DNA of 64,000 nt from a gamma proteobacterium HdN1 (lineage in GTDB: Bacteria > Pseudomonadota > Gammaproteobacteria > Pseudomonadales > Ketobacteraceae). The number at the start of each line of letters is the position of its first letter. The first letter of the stretch is position 1. The position numbers and the translations under genes are program-made. The notes beneath the pieces were generated by a model. It ran no database searches, was not told where the DNA came from, and saw nothing but the letters and a program-made list of their open reading frames with translations. Of the stretch, positions 52,201 to 59,796 are shown piece by piece. The stretch lies in NCBI GenBank assembly GCA_000198515.1, contig FP929140.1:4438527-4502526 (forward strand), read 5' to 3'.

Positions 52201-52910
52201 ATGAAATTCAGATTGGTATCCAGCTTTCCGCCAGCCACCTCTCCAGCAACTTCGATCGTGCGCGTAATTGCACCGTTAATCGTTCGAAAAAAGGCGATGA
52301 TTACCAACAGGATGATCAGAATCAGCAGAATCCCATAAGTAAACTGATTCTTGAATGTTGCAGACGCTTCAGTACGTAACTGGCCCAATGTACCCGAAAA
52401 ATTCTTACTAATATCCTGCTCTAGCTGCAGAATTTTTAATTCCGCCGTTTCGCGCTTCAGCCGTACATCTGAAAAGCGCTGATACATGTCATCATCTACC
52501 AGACGGCCTTCAATTACATCATCCGCATAGGAACGCATCGCATCGGCATACGCATCAAACGCTGCCAGCAAACTCCGCGAACGCTCCGCAAGACTTGGGC
52601 TGTAATCACCGATTTCGACGATTTTTTCCCGCAACCGGCGAATTTTTTCGAGGGCCTCAGCGAACGTATCTGGGTCCCGCTCTACGATCACCGCCTCAAA
52701 AACATGCACCGCGTCCGACATTCGGATGCGCGCATCATTCGCCATCCGCACCACCGGAAGATCCACAGCTTCAATCGTCACCAGGGATTCATCTACTTGG
52801 CGGAAATAGCCATAAAATCCATACAAAATCACCCCAACTGCTGCGAGCGAAAGCAGCGTCGTAAAAATCACCTTGGATTTAATTGATGCTGTACGAAGCC
52901 AATTCAGCAC
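49236..52910 (-). CDS. Hybrid sensor histidine kinase with GAF and three receivers
   Basis: Membrane sensor, 1224 aa. Two membrane helices (about 13-35 and 190-210) enclose a helical periplasmic domain, then HAMP, a GAF domain (about 290-425), a long Gln/Glu-rich coiled coil (about 430-520), HisKA with His533 (STMSHELRTPLNS), and HATPase (RDTGIGIS, GGTGLGLTISRKL). A Pro/Ala linker leads to three receivers. The last is canonical (Asp1154 in LVLMDIMMPEMDG); in the second the usual KP is KT. GTG start, AAGGAG at 7 bases. The coiled coil and methylation genes nearby suggest adaptation as in chemoreceptors. Confidence 0.94.
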   Translation of the reverse strand: MLNWLRTASIKSKVIFTTLLSLAAVGVILYGFYGYFRQVDESLVTIEAVDLPVVRMANDARIRMSDAVHVFEAVIVERDPDTFAEALEKIRRLREKIVEIGDYSPSLAERSRSLLAAFDAYADAMRSYADDVIEGRLVDDDMYQRFSDVRLKRETAELKILQLEQDISKNFSGTLGQLRTEASATFKNQFTYGILLILIILLVIIAFFRTINGAITRTIEVAGEVAGGKLDTNLNFITAKEFQQLFGALAIMRNRLQEQYQATQLRQIRQTRMATLYEVLRGEMELTELGTKILNCLAQQLGILGGALHVLEGVELVMYASYARASLSVQQPRCRLGETLVGQCALSAERKLIANIPENYAPAVSGLGMAAPRSLLLIPLILSHRVLGVLELLSFHDFTEEDLDFLAQGEEGIAIALHSTLSRLQLAMALDRTREQAETLEQQQEELRVTNEELEEQASILRASEESLQAQQEELRAVNEELENRNVVLDRQKDEIIQNNEALERSRKELQDKAYELEMSNRYKSEFLSTMSHELRTPLNSILILSQGLMENRQQNLLDKQVEHARVIHSSGRDLLMLINDILDLSKVEEGKFELLVDQVNLADLSKELHAMFDSQAEHKKLEFIVNLDERLPETVVMDEHRLNQILRNFISNALKFTHTGRVEVNIRVPEALVKFGEQWLAPPEAISFSVRDTGIGISKDKQALVFEAFQQVDGTISRKYGGTGLGLTISRKLAKLMGGGISVASEGENKGSEFTLVLPRRSANAVLAEQEPLQETLSPKGPPAVLQASTPVEMPTRAQKRDAQKITQVDVPIAPAPAPEVQKPAPFAGLLIIEDHPEFSTVLKDLATEFGFEAACVHSAAAAHRYLERWTPASIVLDLGLPDSPGEELLSWLKAQPHTAQIPVHVISGKENVVMDELAGASEFIAKPFGRDRMERLFNDIGAELSVVSAGCVLIIEDDEVQRDLIEVSFREQEIACDLASSAVEAREYLAAMEQTPARHYGAMVVDLDLPDCDGFQLVDELHQSTNGSIPIIVYTARDLTRQQDADLRRFATRIVLKTDRSIQRLLNETRLFLHWLKGGERDPKQLLPKVVESSQEKLEGQRVLLVDDDIRNLYSLSAVLEDSGWEVRTAANGREALDILSSEGAFDLVLMDIMMPEMDGFEAMRRIRGQAAFEKMPIIALTAKAMRDDRAQCVAAGANDYLSKPVDPSKLKAIVKMWLLKK

Positions 52911-52914
52911 CTCA

Positions 52915-53406
52915 TTACTCCTTCACTCGCAGCACAACTCGCACCTGGTCGCTGTCCGGTTTTATCGTAACGTAACCGATTGCGTCCGGATTGGCAGACA
53001 CCACCTTGATCACGTCTTCCTGCGTATTGAGCACCGGCGGCGGTCGCTCCAAACCTGCGAACATCCGCCGCGACCAGTAGTACTTCAGCTGCTGCTCGTC
53101 GCGCTGCAACACCAGGCGATTGAACGCTTGCCGAGGCGCGCTATTTTCAAGCTGGGCAACCGGCTCCGCGTTCGCCCCATTCGAAAAGCGCACCGTCTTT
53201 TTAAGGAAAAGCCGCTCTACATCGGAGGCAGACATCGAGCTAATGGAATTTGCGTGGTTCACAATTACGAACAATTCCGCCCAAGCAGGCAAACTGATCG
53301 CTGCACCGAAAATGCTAACAAGAGCCACCACCCACCACTTCTGCGAGCCCTTTTTGGGCCGCTCAGCTCGTGCGTTCGAATAACGGTTTGCATTCAGAAA
53401 AGTCAT
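52915..53406 (-). CDS. Periplasmic phosphate-binding-like protein (PstS-like fold)
   Basis: Small exported protein, 163 aa, with a membrane/signal segment (about residues 25-44, ...LPAWA). It resembles one lobe of the phosphate-binding PstS superfamily: NSISSMSASDVERLFLKK, then APRQAFNRLVL, KYYWSRRMF and a C-terminal NPDAIGYVTI. It is far shorter than a transport binding protein and has no permease genes beside it. It sits between a porin and the hybrid kinase, 2 and 4 bases away, so it may serve as a ligand sensor for the kinase. The ligand is unknown. Confidence 0.8.
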   Translation of the reverse strand: MTFLNANRYSNARAERPKKGSQKWWVVALVSIFGAAISLPAWAELFVIVNHANSISSMSASDVERLFLKKTVRFSNGANAEPVAQLENSAPRQAFNRLVLQRDEQQLKYYWSRRMFAGLERPPPVLNTQEDVIKVVSANPDAIGYVTIKPDSDQVRVVLRVKE

Positions 53407-53408
53407 GA

Positions 53409-54956
53409 TCAAAACACGGCATCTATGGCGATTCGATAGCCCAACAATTTGCGAGCCGGGTCAGGAAGCATGGCATCCGTCAGTTCAGTGCTATCTTTCC
53501 CCACATTTTCTACCATCAACGTAGGGAACGAAAAACCAAAGGTATTAGATTTGGGGCGCACCTGAAAAATTTCCCACTTCACATCAATCCCAGTACTCGG
53601 ATCCCAGCGCAGACCTAGCGTTAGACTCTCTTGTTGAGGCTGCGCCAAGCTATCAATCACCGCGAGACCACGACTGTAAACACTCAGGCCATCTGCCATC
53701 AAATTCAGCGGAGAATCAGGGCGGCTGCGCCAGATCGACTCGTCCACCGTCATCTGCTGCGGTTTTTTCGAGCGCCGCTCGGTGGATTTCATCTTGGAAA
53801 ACGTCAGGTGGGGCAGCCAGTTGCCAAAGCGGTATCCCAAAGTCAAATACCCTGAATCCACGTCCGGATACAACCCACCCACCTTCGAGCGAGACAACTC
53901 CGACATCAACAAGTATTGCCCATCATCCCAATTGATTCCCAACGCCGCAAAACTTGCGTCTTGCTTGCCATTCATTTTGGGAATTGCAGAAAACTGCGCA
54001 TACTGATCCCTCAAAGACTGCTGCTCTGCGCGAATCTGCTCCGGCGTTGCCGCAATCCCCAAAGCAGCAGCACCTGAAGGGTTGTCCAGTAGCTGCTGCA
54101 GCACACCCTCAACCATCATCGAATTGACCAAATCGCCAAACCCTGGCATTTTCACTCCGTCGCTAAACGGTGGAACGGCCGGAACATACGTCTTACCATC
54201 GAGCAGCTGGCCCACAAACTCATCCCACAGTGAATCGCGCAACTCAAAACGATATTTTGAGTACCCCGCCCGCACGTTCACCTGATCCCAAGTCGCTTGG
54301 AGGTCGATTCCGGCAAACTGGCTGGACTGACGACTAAACGGCAAATCACCAATCTGCAAACTCTGATCCGAAGTAGTGCCCAGATAGGGATTGACACGAA
54401 AATCCAACTGCGAAACGCTCGCCGTGTAGCGTAGATCCACACCTTCATAGCGCGAAAACGGCACCCACCCATACACCTCATACGGAGTTTGTACCCACGG
54501 ATAGGAATAACCTACATCCACCACATTGGAGAGCATAAATACCGGCGCCCGCAAACGCCCAAACCGAAATGTAAGCTCTGGGCGCATCCGATACTCAAGA
54601 TAGGCCCACCCCAGATCCGCCGGTTCATCCCCTCCATCCGCCTTCACCTGAATGGAAACATTGACTGCATCTGTAACCCGCGTATTGATCTGCAAGCCGA
54701 AAACGCTTTCCTTCGAAAACGACCACTGATCCGTGTATTTATTCACATACGCCACATCGTCTTGGTCGATTTTGCCGCCCCGAATACTCACAAAGCCGGT
54801 CAACTCTACTCGCTTGATCGCATCCTGCGCCAAAGGGCTGACAGCAACCGCCAAACCCTCTGCGTGCGCTGCTGCGGCCAGCCCTAGCGACAATGTCATC
54901 CACGAGCACGCCATCCGCGAGCATCGGCCCACAACACCCAACCCTGTTCGCTGCAT
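53409..54956 (-). CDS. Outer-membrane porin-like beta-barrel
   Basis: A 515-aa protein with signal peptide (ends AAAAHAEG) and alternating aromatic/polar strands typical of a barrel (ELTGFVSIRGGKI, FRFGRLRAPVFMLSN, YLTLGYRFGNWLPHLTFSKM). It resembles proteins annotated as porins or DcaP-like proteins; the last residue is Phe (IAIDAVF). The ATG at 54956 has AGGGA before it; the longer frame to 55064 has no such site. First gene of the sensory operon, so its cargo may be the signal. The ligand is not known. Confidence 0.82.
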   Translation of the reverse strand: MQRTGLGVVGRCSRMACSWMTLSLGLAAAAHAEGLAVAVSPLAQDAIKRVELTGFVSIRGGKIDQDDVAYVNKYTDQWSFSKESVFGLQINTRVTDAVNVSIQVKADGGDEPADLGWAYLEYRMRPELTFRFGRLRAPVFMLSNVVDVGYSYPWVQTPYEVYGWVPFSRYEGVDLRYTASVSQLDFRVNPYLGTTSDQSLQIGDLPFSRQSSQFAGIDLQATWDQVNVRAGYSKYRFELRDSLWDEFVGQLLDGKTYVPAVPPFSDGVKMPGFGDLVNSMMVEGVLQQLLDNPSGAAALGIAATPEQIRAEQQSLRDQYAQFSAIPKMNGKQDASFAALGINWDDGQYLLMSELSRSKVGGLYPDVDSGYLTLGYRFGNWLPHLTFSKMKSTERRSKKPQQMTVDESIWRSRPDSPLNLMADGLSVYSRGLAVIDSLAQPQQESLTLGLRWDPSTGIDVKWEIFQVRPKSNTFGFSFPTLMVENVGKDSTELTDAMLPDPARKLLGYRIAIDAVF

Positions 54957-55066
54957 TTTGCTTTCCCTTATCTCTTGTTCTGCCCTACATTTAGGTGTAG
55001 ACGACACAAGGCAAGGCGTCAAAACGGACGATTTGCGACGCGCACCCTCGCAGGAAACAGGCAAAA

Positions 55067-55075
55067 TGGTATACT
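55067..55075 (+). promoter_or_regulatory. Extended -10 promoter before the acyltransferase gene
   Basis: TGGTATACT is a TGn-extended -10 element about 75 bases before the start codon at 55151. No good -35 is visible, which fits extended -10 promoters. Confidence 0.4.
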
Positions 55076-55150
55076 TTAGAGAGTCTGCGCGGAGCTCGGA
55101 GAGTTTGCAGCAGGCTTTCCACCACCAGTTTTCCAGACAAGGGTTTCCAA

Positions 55151-56377
55151 ATGGATGAATTTGATGCGATTCGGCCGTTCCGTGACCACGAGGTTCGGCA
55201 AGTCATCGACCGTTTGATTGACCAGCACGATGTCGCGTCGGTGATTGCCCGCTTCCGCTACCCCAAACTGCCCAACTGGGCACATGCGATGCTGTCGCTC
55301 CTTGGCCGCCAACTGCTGCGCTATGAGCTACGCAACATCCACGACGTCGCCAGCTTTCAAAAACTGGTGTGGGATTTTGTCGATCGTTCAGTAAAGCGCA
55401 CCACGCGGGGCCTGACCGTTGATGGGCTGGAACGGCTAGATCGCAACCGCGCCTACCTGTTTATCAGCAACCACCGCGACATCGTGCTAGATCCTGCCCT
55501 GCTCGACTATGCCTTGGTCACTGCCGGCATGGACACTGCAGAAATCGCCATCGGTGACAACTTGCTACGCGATCCAATGGTGTCAGACCTGATGCGGCTG
55601 AACAAAAGCTTTGTGGTAGAACGTTCGGTAGACGGCCTGAAAGCCAAACTCGTCGCCCTCACCCGCCTATCGCGCTACATCGAATCCACCCTCGCGCGCG
55701 GCCAATCCGCGTGGATTGCCCAGCGCGAAGGCCGCGCCAAAAACGGCCTCGACCGCACCGACCCCGCTGTGATCAAAATGCTCAGCATCTACGGCAAAAA
55801 GCGCGGGATGAGCTTCGCGGAATCCATCCGCCACCTGAATATCGTACCGGTCGCCATCTCCTACGAATACGACCCTTGCGACGCCATGAAGGCCGCCGAG
55901 CTGCAGGCGCGTGAAGGCCAAGAAGCCTACGTCAAAGCCGATAACGAAGACATTGCCAGCATCGTGAAGGGAATCTCCTCACCCAAAGGCCGCGTACACA
56001 TCAGCGTAGGCACCCCGCTCACCGCCGATTATGTTGACGCCGACGCCGTAGCCGCCGCCATCGACGCGCAAATCGTAGCCAACTACAAACTGTTCCCCTC
56101 CAACCTGATTGCCTACGAACAACTGCAAAAACCAGCCACAAGCTTTGCTGCCCGCCTGCAATTTGCTTCTAGCCTGCAAGAAGATGCCCGCCAGCGCCTG
56201 CAACAGCTGGCCGCCCAGTCCCGCGAAGCCTGGGATCGCCTAGACGCTGCAGAAATGCGCCGCCAAGCCGCCGAATTTCGCGCCCGTATCGCCGAGTACC
56301 CCGAAAAACTCCAGCATTACATTCTGGAAATGTATGCCAACCCATTGATGAGCAAAATCGCCGTCCAGCCCACGTAA
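55151..56377 (+). CDS. PlsB/PlsC-like acyltransferase family protein
   Basis: Glycerolipid acyltransferase-fold protein, 408 aa, probably acting on glycerol-phosphate lipids at the membrane. The first motif is SNHRDIVLD, in which His108 and Asp114 are five residues apart rather than the usual four. The glycerol-phosphate motif appears as WIAQREGRAKNG, and VPVAISYEYDP follows. The C terminus is a helical Ala/Arg/Gln-rich region. AAGGG is 7 bases from the ATG. It stands alone between the sensory operon (divergent) and the toxin-antitoxin pair (convergent). Substrate not predicted. Confidence 0.82.
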   Translation: MDEFDAIRPFRDHEVRQVIDRLIDQHDVASVIARFRYPKLPNWAHAMLSLLGRQLLRYELRNIHDVASFQKLVWDFVDRSVKRTTRGLTVDGLERLDRNRAYLFISNHRDIVLDPALLDYALVTAGMDTAEIAIGDNLLRDPMVSDLMRLNKSFVVERSVDGLKAKLVALTRLSRYIESTLARGQSAWIAQREGRAKNGLDRTDPAVIKMLSIYGKKRGMSFAESIRHLNIVPVAISYEYDPCDAMKAAELQAREGQEAYVKADNEDIASIVKGISSPKGRVHISVGTPLTADYVDADAVAAAIDAQIVANYKLFPSNLIAYEQLQKPATSFAARLQFASSLQEDARQRLQQLAAQSREAWDRLDAAEMRRQAAEFRARIAEYPEKLQHYILEMYANPLMSKIAVQPT

Positions 56378-56440
56378 GGGCTGGCGGGCCTATCGCCAAC
56401 CTTCTGCCATTCTGATTCAGTCGCTTCTAAGAAACCTCGG

Positions 56441-56944
56441 TTATTTCCGAGACGGAAAGACCGTTGCCAGCGGCAGGAAAAGCGTCAATGGAGAATCGGG
56501 TAGAGAGATGAAACCGTGATGCCGGTAAAAAGCTACGGCCAATTCATCTTTGGCATCAACCATCAGAGCATAAGCGGCGATCTCTGAGCGAGCAGCCCGG
56601 TCAAGTGCATCCGCTAATAACGCACCACCTAAACCTTGCCCCTTGAACGCCTGATCAATAGCCAATCGGCCCATGCGAACTGCAGGCACCGTCGGATAGC
56701 GGGGTAGCTTCTTGGAAAGAGTGGCAGGAAGATCGGTGAGCATCAGACTAGCCGAAGCCAACGTATAGTAACCCGCAATGCGCTGATCATCGCTCAACGC
56801 CACAAAACAAGCGGCCACGCGACGGCGAATATCCTGGGTAACCTGCTCCCGAAAATACCGATCTAGCGATTCTGAGCCACTGTTAAACAGGGTTCTCTCA
56901 TGCACGGCATCAAGTGGCGTAACGAGAAACGGGGCGCGGCTCAT
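56441..56944 (-). CDS. tacT: GNAT-family toxin of a TacAT-type toxin-antitoxin module
   Basis: A 167-aa GCN5-related acetyltransferase. Known toxins of this type acetylate the amino group of charged tRNA and stop translation. The acetyl-CoA loop is visible (MGRLAIDQAFKGQGLGGALL), and the C-terminal Tyr region is AFYRHHGF. The ATG overlaps the antitoxin stop codon (ATGA). The gene is full length with no sign of decay. Confidence 0.9.
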   Translation of the reverse strand: MSRAPFLVTPLDAVHERTLFNSGSESLDRYFREQVTQDIRRRVAACFVALSDDQRIAGYYTLASASLMLTDLPATLSKKLPRYPTVPAVRMGRLAIDQAFKGQGLGGALLADALDRAARSEIAAYALMVDAKDELAVAFYRHHGFISLPDSPLTLFLPLATVFPSRK

Positions 56945-57222
56945 TCAGCACGCAAAAGCTTTTGACGCCGAATAAAAGCACGCTTCAAGGCCGGTGAGGC
57001 TGAAGGTGGCGACAATAACGCCTGTGCAAAGCACTCCTGATCGGCCAGCGATAGGCGCATCAGCTCAGCCTGCTCAATAGCACGTTGCGCAGCATCTTGC
57101 ACGGCTGCAACCACAAAATCAGTCATAGTACGCCCCTGCAGTTCAGCAGCTCGCTTGAGCATCGCATGCAGATCGTGGCTGATTCTGGCTTCTAGGCGAG
57201 CTGTAGGGATGTTTGATGGCAT
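56941..57222 (-). CDS. tacA: DUF1778 ribbon-helix-helix antitoxin
   Basis: Antitoxin of 93 aa: the N-terminal ribbon-helix-helix (TARLEARISHDLHAMLKRAA) should bind the operator, and the C-terminal tail should wrap the toxin. The frame extends to 57270, but the ATG at 57222 has a near-perfect AGGAGG 7 bases upstream. First gene of the pair, as usual for this family. Confidence 0.92.
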   Translation of the reverse strand: MPSNIPTARLEARISHDLHAMLKRAAELQGRTMTDFVVAAVQDAAQRAIEQAELMRLSLADQECFAQALLSPPSASPALKRAFIRRQKLLRAE

Positions 57223-57241
57223 AGTCGTACCTCCTGCGAAA

Positions 57242-57270
57242 ACAATACGGCAAATTGCCGTACAAATCAA
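57242..57270 (-). promoter_or_regulatory. Toxin-antitoxin promoter with palindromic operator
   Basis: On the minus strand TTGATT (57265-57270) and TATTGT (57242-57247) are exactly 17 bases apart. The spacer and -10 edge are filled by a 17-base perfect palindrome, TACGGCAA-A-TTGCCGTA (57246-57262). The RHH antitoxin bound there would block RNA polymerase, which is typical autorepression. Confidence 0.75.
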
Positions 57271-57307
57271 ACCAGAAAGACAGCCTTATGCACAATCGCC
57301 GCTCCCT

Positions 57308-57339
57308 CAGAGGCTCTACTTTGCAGAGGCTCTACTTTG
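57308..57339. repeat. Exact 16-bp tandem duplication
   Basis: Unit cagaggctctactttg at 57308 and again at 57324 without mismatch. It lies in the 138-base gap between the toxin-antitoxin promoter and pilU; no gene is seen there. Confidence 0.9.
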
Positions 57340-57383
57340 GCTTTTGAGCTTTTTAGCGCAATGAGTACGAGGGCTTGAAAAAC

Positions 57384-57431
57384 CTCAGCGCTTGCGCAAA
57401 TTCATCCCTCAGCGCTTGCGCAAATTCATCG
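57384..57431. repeat. 24-bp tandem duplication of the pilU 3' end
   Basis: Two adjacent 24-base copies starting ctcagcgcttgcgcaaattc, at 57384 and 57408, differing only at the last base. The copy at 57408 holds the last codons and stop codon of pilU; the other lies just downstream of the gene. Confidence 0.9.
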
Positions 57432-58557
57432 TAGTGGTTTCATCTTCCGCCAGCGATAAGCCACGAGAAGCATCGTTCATAAAATCCTGCGCCGATTCAT
57501 TACCCAGCTTGATCATCAAACGCAAATCGTTCGGCGAATCCGCGTAAGCGAGTGCATCTTCATAGGTGATTTCCCCTGCGGAGTACAAATCGTAAAGGGC
57601 TTGGTCGAAGGTCTGCATCCCCAGCTCACGCGATTTCGCCATCAGCGGCTTCAGCAAATGCACCTCGCCCTTGCGGATGTGATCGGCCGCCAACGGTGTA
57701 TTCAGCAACACCTCAATCACCGCGCGACGGCTCTTACCATCCGGCGTCGGAATCAATTGCTGGGCCACCAGCGCCCGCAGGTTGAGCGATAAATCCATCC
57801 ACGTCTGACCGTGGCGATCTGCAGGGAAAAAGTGAATGATCCGATCCAGCGCTTGGTTCGCATTATTTGCGTGCAGCGTCGCCAGCACTAAGTGGCCGGT
57901 TTCAGAAAATGCCACCGCATATTCCATGACTTCACGGCTGCGAATCTCGCCGATCATGATCACATCCGGCGCCTGCCGCAGCGTATTTTTCAGTGCCACC
58001 TCGAAGGTTTCCGTGTCTAGCCCCACCTCGCGCTGGGTGATAATGCAGCCTGCGTGCTGGTGGATATACTCAATCGGGTCTTCGATCGAAATGATATGGC
58101 CCTTGCTGTTGCGGTTGCGATGGCCAATCATTGCGGCAAGCGACGTCGATTTACCGGTGCCGGTCGCGCCCACAAAAATCACCATGCCACGCTTCGTCAT
58201 CGCCAAGTCTTTGATCACCGCAGGCAAAGCCAGCTCATCCACCGTCGGGATGCGCGTTTCAATACGGCGCAACACCATTCCCACCAAATTGCGCTGATAA
58301 AACGCACTCACCCGGAACCGGCCAATGCCACGCGCACTGATCGCAAAGTTGCACTCACGGGTATCTATAAACTCCTTGCGCTGATTTTCGTTCATTACCC
58401 CAAGCACCGTTTCGCGCGTCGTTTCGGGGCTCATGGCCGTTTTGGTCACCGGCAGGATCTTGCCGTTTACCTTCATGCTCGGCGGGACTCCGGCGGTAAT
58501 GAACAGGTCAGAAGCGCCCTTCTCAACCATCAGTTTCAACAGGCCCTCAAAATCCAC
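57409..58557 (-). CDS. pilU: PilU, PilT-paralogous retraction ATPase
   Basis: Hexameric ATPase that helps PilT retract type IV pili, 382 aa. Walker A GATGTGKST, Asp box ISIEDPIEYIH, Walker B DVIMIGEIRS and the His box GHLVLATLHANNA are all present. The C-terminal tail after the ATPase core is longer than in PilT. GTG start with GAGGTGAT upstream. It directly follows pilT. The 3' end was duplicated (57384-57431) without changing the protein. Confidence 0.95.
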   Translation of the reverse strand: MDFEGLLKLMVEKGASDLFITAGVPPSMKVNGKILPVTKTAMSPETTRETVLGVMNENQRKEFIDTRECNFAISARGIGRFRVSAFYQRNLVGMVLRRIETRIPTVDELALPAVIKDLAMTKRGMVIFVGATGTGKSTSLAAMIGHRNRNSKGHIISIEDPIEYIHQHAGCIITQREVGLDTETFEVALKNTLRQAPDVIMIGEIRSREVMEYAVAFSETGHLVLATLHANNANQALDRIIHFFPADRHGQTWMDLSLNLRALVAQQLIPTPDGKSRRAVIEVLLNTPLAADHIRKGEVHLLKPLMAKSRELGMQTFDQALYDLYSAGEITYEDALAYADSPNDLRLMIKLGNESAQDFMNDASRGLSLAEDETTTMNLRKR

Positions 58558-58641
58558 GATATATCACCTCGCTAAAGCGGTAAACGTTGGAAAACCGATC
58601 ACCCAAGAGAACAGATTGCATCGCCAAGACTGGCGCCAAAA

Positions 58642-59676
58642 TCAGATACTATCCGGATTCTTCGCCATTTCACGCGCCAGATCACGCTGCACCAGCCCTT
58701 TGCGCACCAAATCCTGCAAGCATTGATCGAGCGTTTGCATGCCATAGCTTGCGCCGGTTTGGATCGCAGAGTACATCTGCGCCACCTTATCTTCGCGGAT
58801 CAGGTTACGGATGGCGGGCGTCGCCACCATGATTTCATGCGCCGCCACGCGGCCACCGCCGTTCTTTTTCAGAAGCGTTTGCGAAATAACCGCCTGCAGC
58901 GACTCCGAAAGCATGGAGCGCACCATCGACTTTTCTGCCGCAGGAAACACGTCCACCACCCGGTCGATCGTTTTCGCCGCGGAGGTGGTGTGCAAGGTAC
59001 CGAACACCAAGTGGCCGGTTTCAGACGCAGTGAGCGCCAAACGAATGGTTTCCAAATCCCGCATTTCACCCACCAGCACGATGTCTGGGTCTTCACGGAG
59101 GGCAGAGCGGAGGGCTTCGCTAAACCCCAAGGTATCGCGGTGAACCTCACGCTGGTTCACCAAGCACTTTTTGCTATCGTGCACAAATTCGATCGGATCT
59201 TCGATGGTCAGAATATGCTCGTAGCGGCTTTCATTGATGTAGTCGATCATCGCCGCCAGCGTGGTACTTTTGCCCGAGCCCGTAGGCCCCGTCACCAGCA
59301 CAAGGCCGCGCGGCCGATCGGAGATATCCCGAAAAATCTGCCCCATTCCTAAATCTTCCATCGTCAACACTTTGGAAGGAATAGTACGAAACACCGCACC
59401 CGCACCACGATTCTGGTTAAATGCGTTCACACGAAAGCGCGCAACCCCCGGCACCTCGAACGAAAAGTCCGTTTCCAAGAACTCTTCGTAATCCTTACGC
59501 TGCTTATCGTTCATAATGTCATAAATCAGGCCGTGCACCTGTTTATGTTCCATCGGCGGCAAGTTGATGCGGCGCACATCCCCGTCCACACGAATCATGG
59601 GCGGCAAGCCCGAAGAAAGATGCAAGTCAGAGGCGCCATTTTTAACGCCAAATGCCAGTAATTCGGTAATATCCAT
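58642..59676 (-). CDS. pilT: PilT, type IV pilus retraction ATPase
   Basis: Twitching-motility ATPase that depolymerises pilin, 344 aa, the usual length. Begins MDITELLAFGVKNGASDLHL. Walker A GPTGSGKST, Asp box LTIEDPIEFVHDS, Walker B IVLVGEMRD, His box GHLVFGTLHTTSA, and the AIRNLIRE element near the C terminus are intact. The frame extends to 59760, but ATG 59676 fits the family start. Works with the Pil-Chp genes at the other end of the window. Confidence 0.97.
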   Translation of the reverse strand: MDITELLAFGVKNGASDLHLSSGLPPMIRVDGDVRRINLPPMEHKQVHGLIYDIMNDKQRKDYEEFLETDFSFEVPGVARFRVNAFNQNRGAGAVFRTIPSKVLTMEDLGMGQIFRDISDRPRGLVLVTGPTGSGKSTTLAAMIDYINESRYEHILTIEDPIEFVHDSKKCLVNQREVHRDTLGFSEALRSALREDPDIVLVGEMRDLETIRLALTASETGHLVFGTLHTTSAAKTIDRVVDVFPAAEKSMVRSMLSESLQAVISQTLLKKNGGGRVAAHEIMVATPAIRNLIREDKVAQMYSAIQTGASYGMQTLDQCLQDLVRKGLVQRDLAREMAKNPDSI

Positions 59677-59677
59677 C

Positions 59678-59715
59678 GCGGTTCCCAGAAAGAGATGCGG
59701 TTCCCAGAAAATGAC
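59678..59715. repeat. 19-bp-period tandem duplication at the pilT ribosome-binding region
   Basis: gcggttcccagaaa occurs at 59678 and 59697, with differing spacers. On the coding strand this puts two copies of the weak GGGAACCGC element before the pilT start, of which only the nearer one is spaced to act. Confidence 0.8.
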
Positions 59716-59796
59716 GAGGCCCCGAACGCAAGCACGCATCCGGGGCAGCTCACAGCCCATACGCTTGTATTAGACTAGCAAGCCCGCGACAAACTG

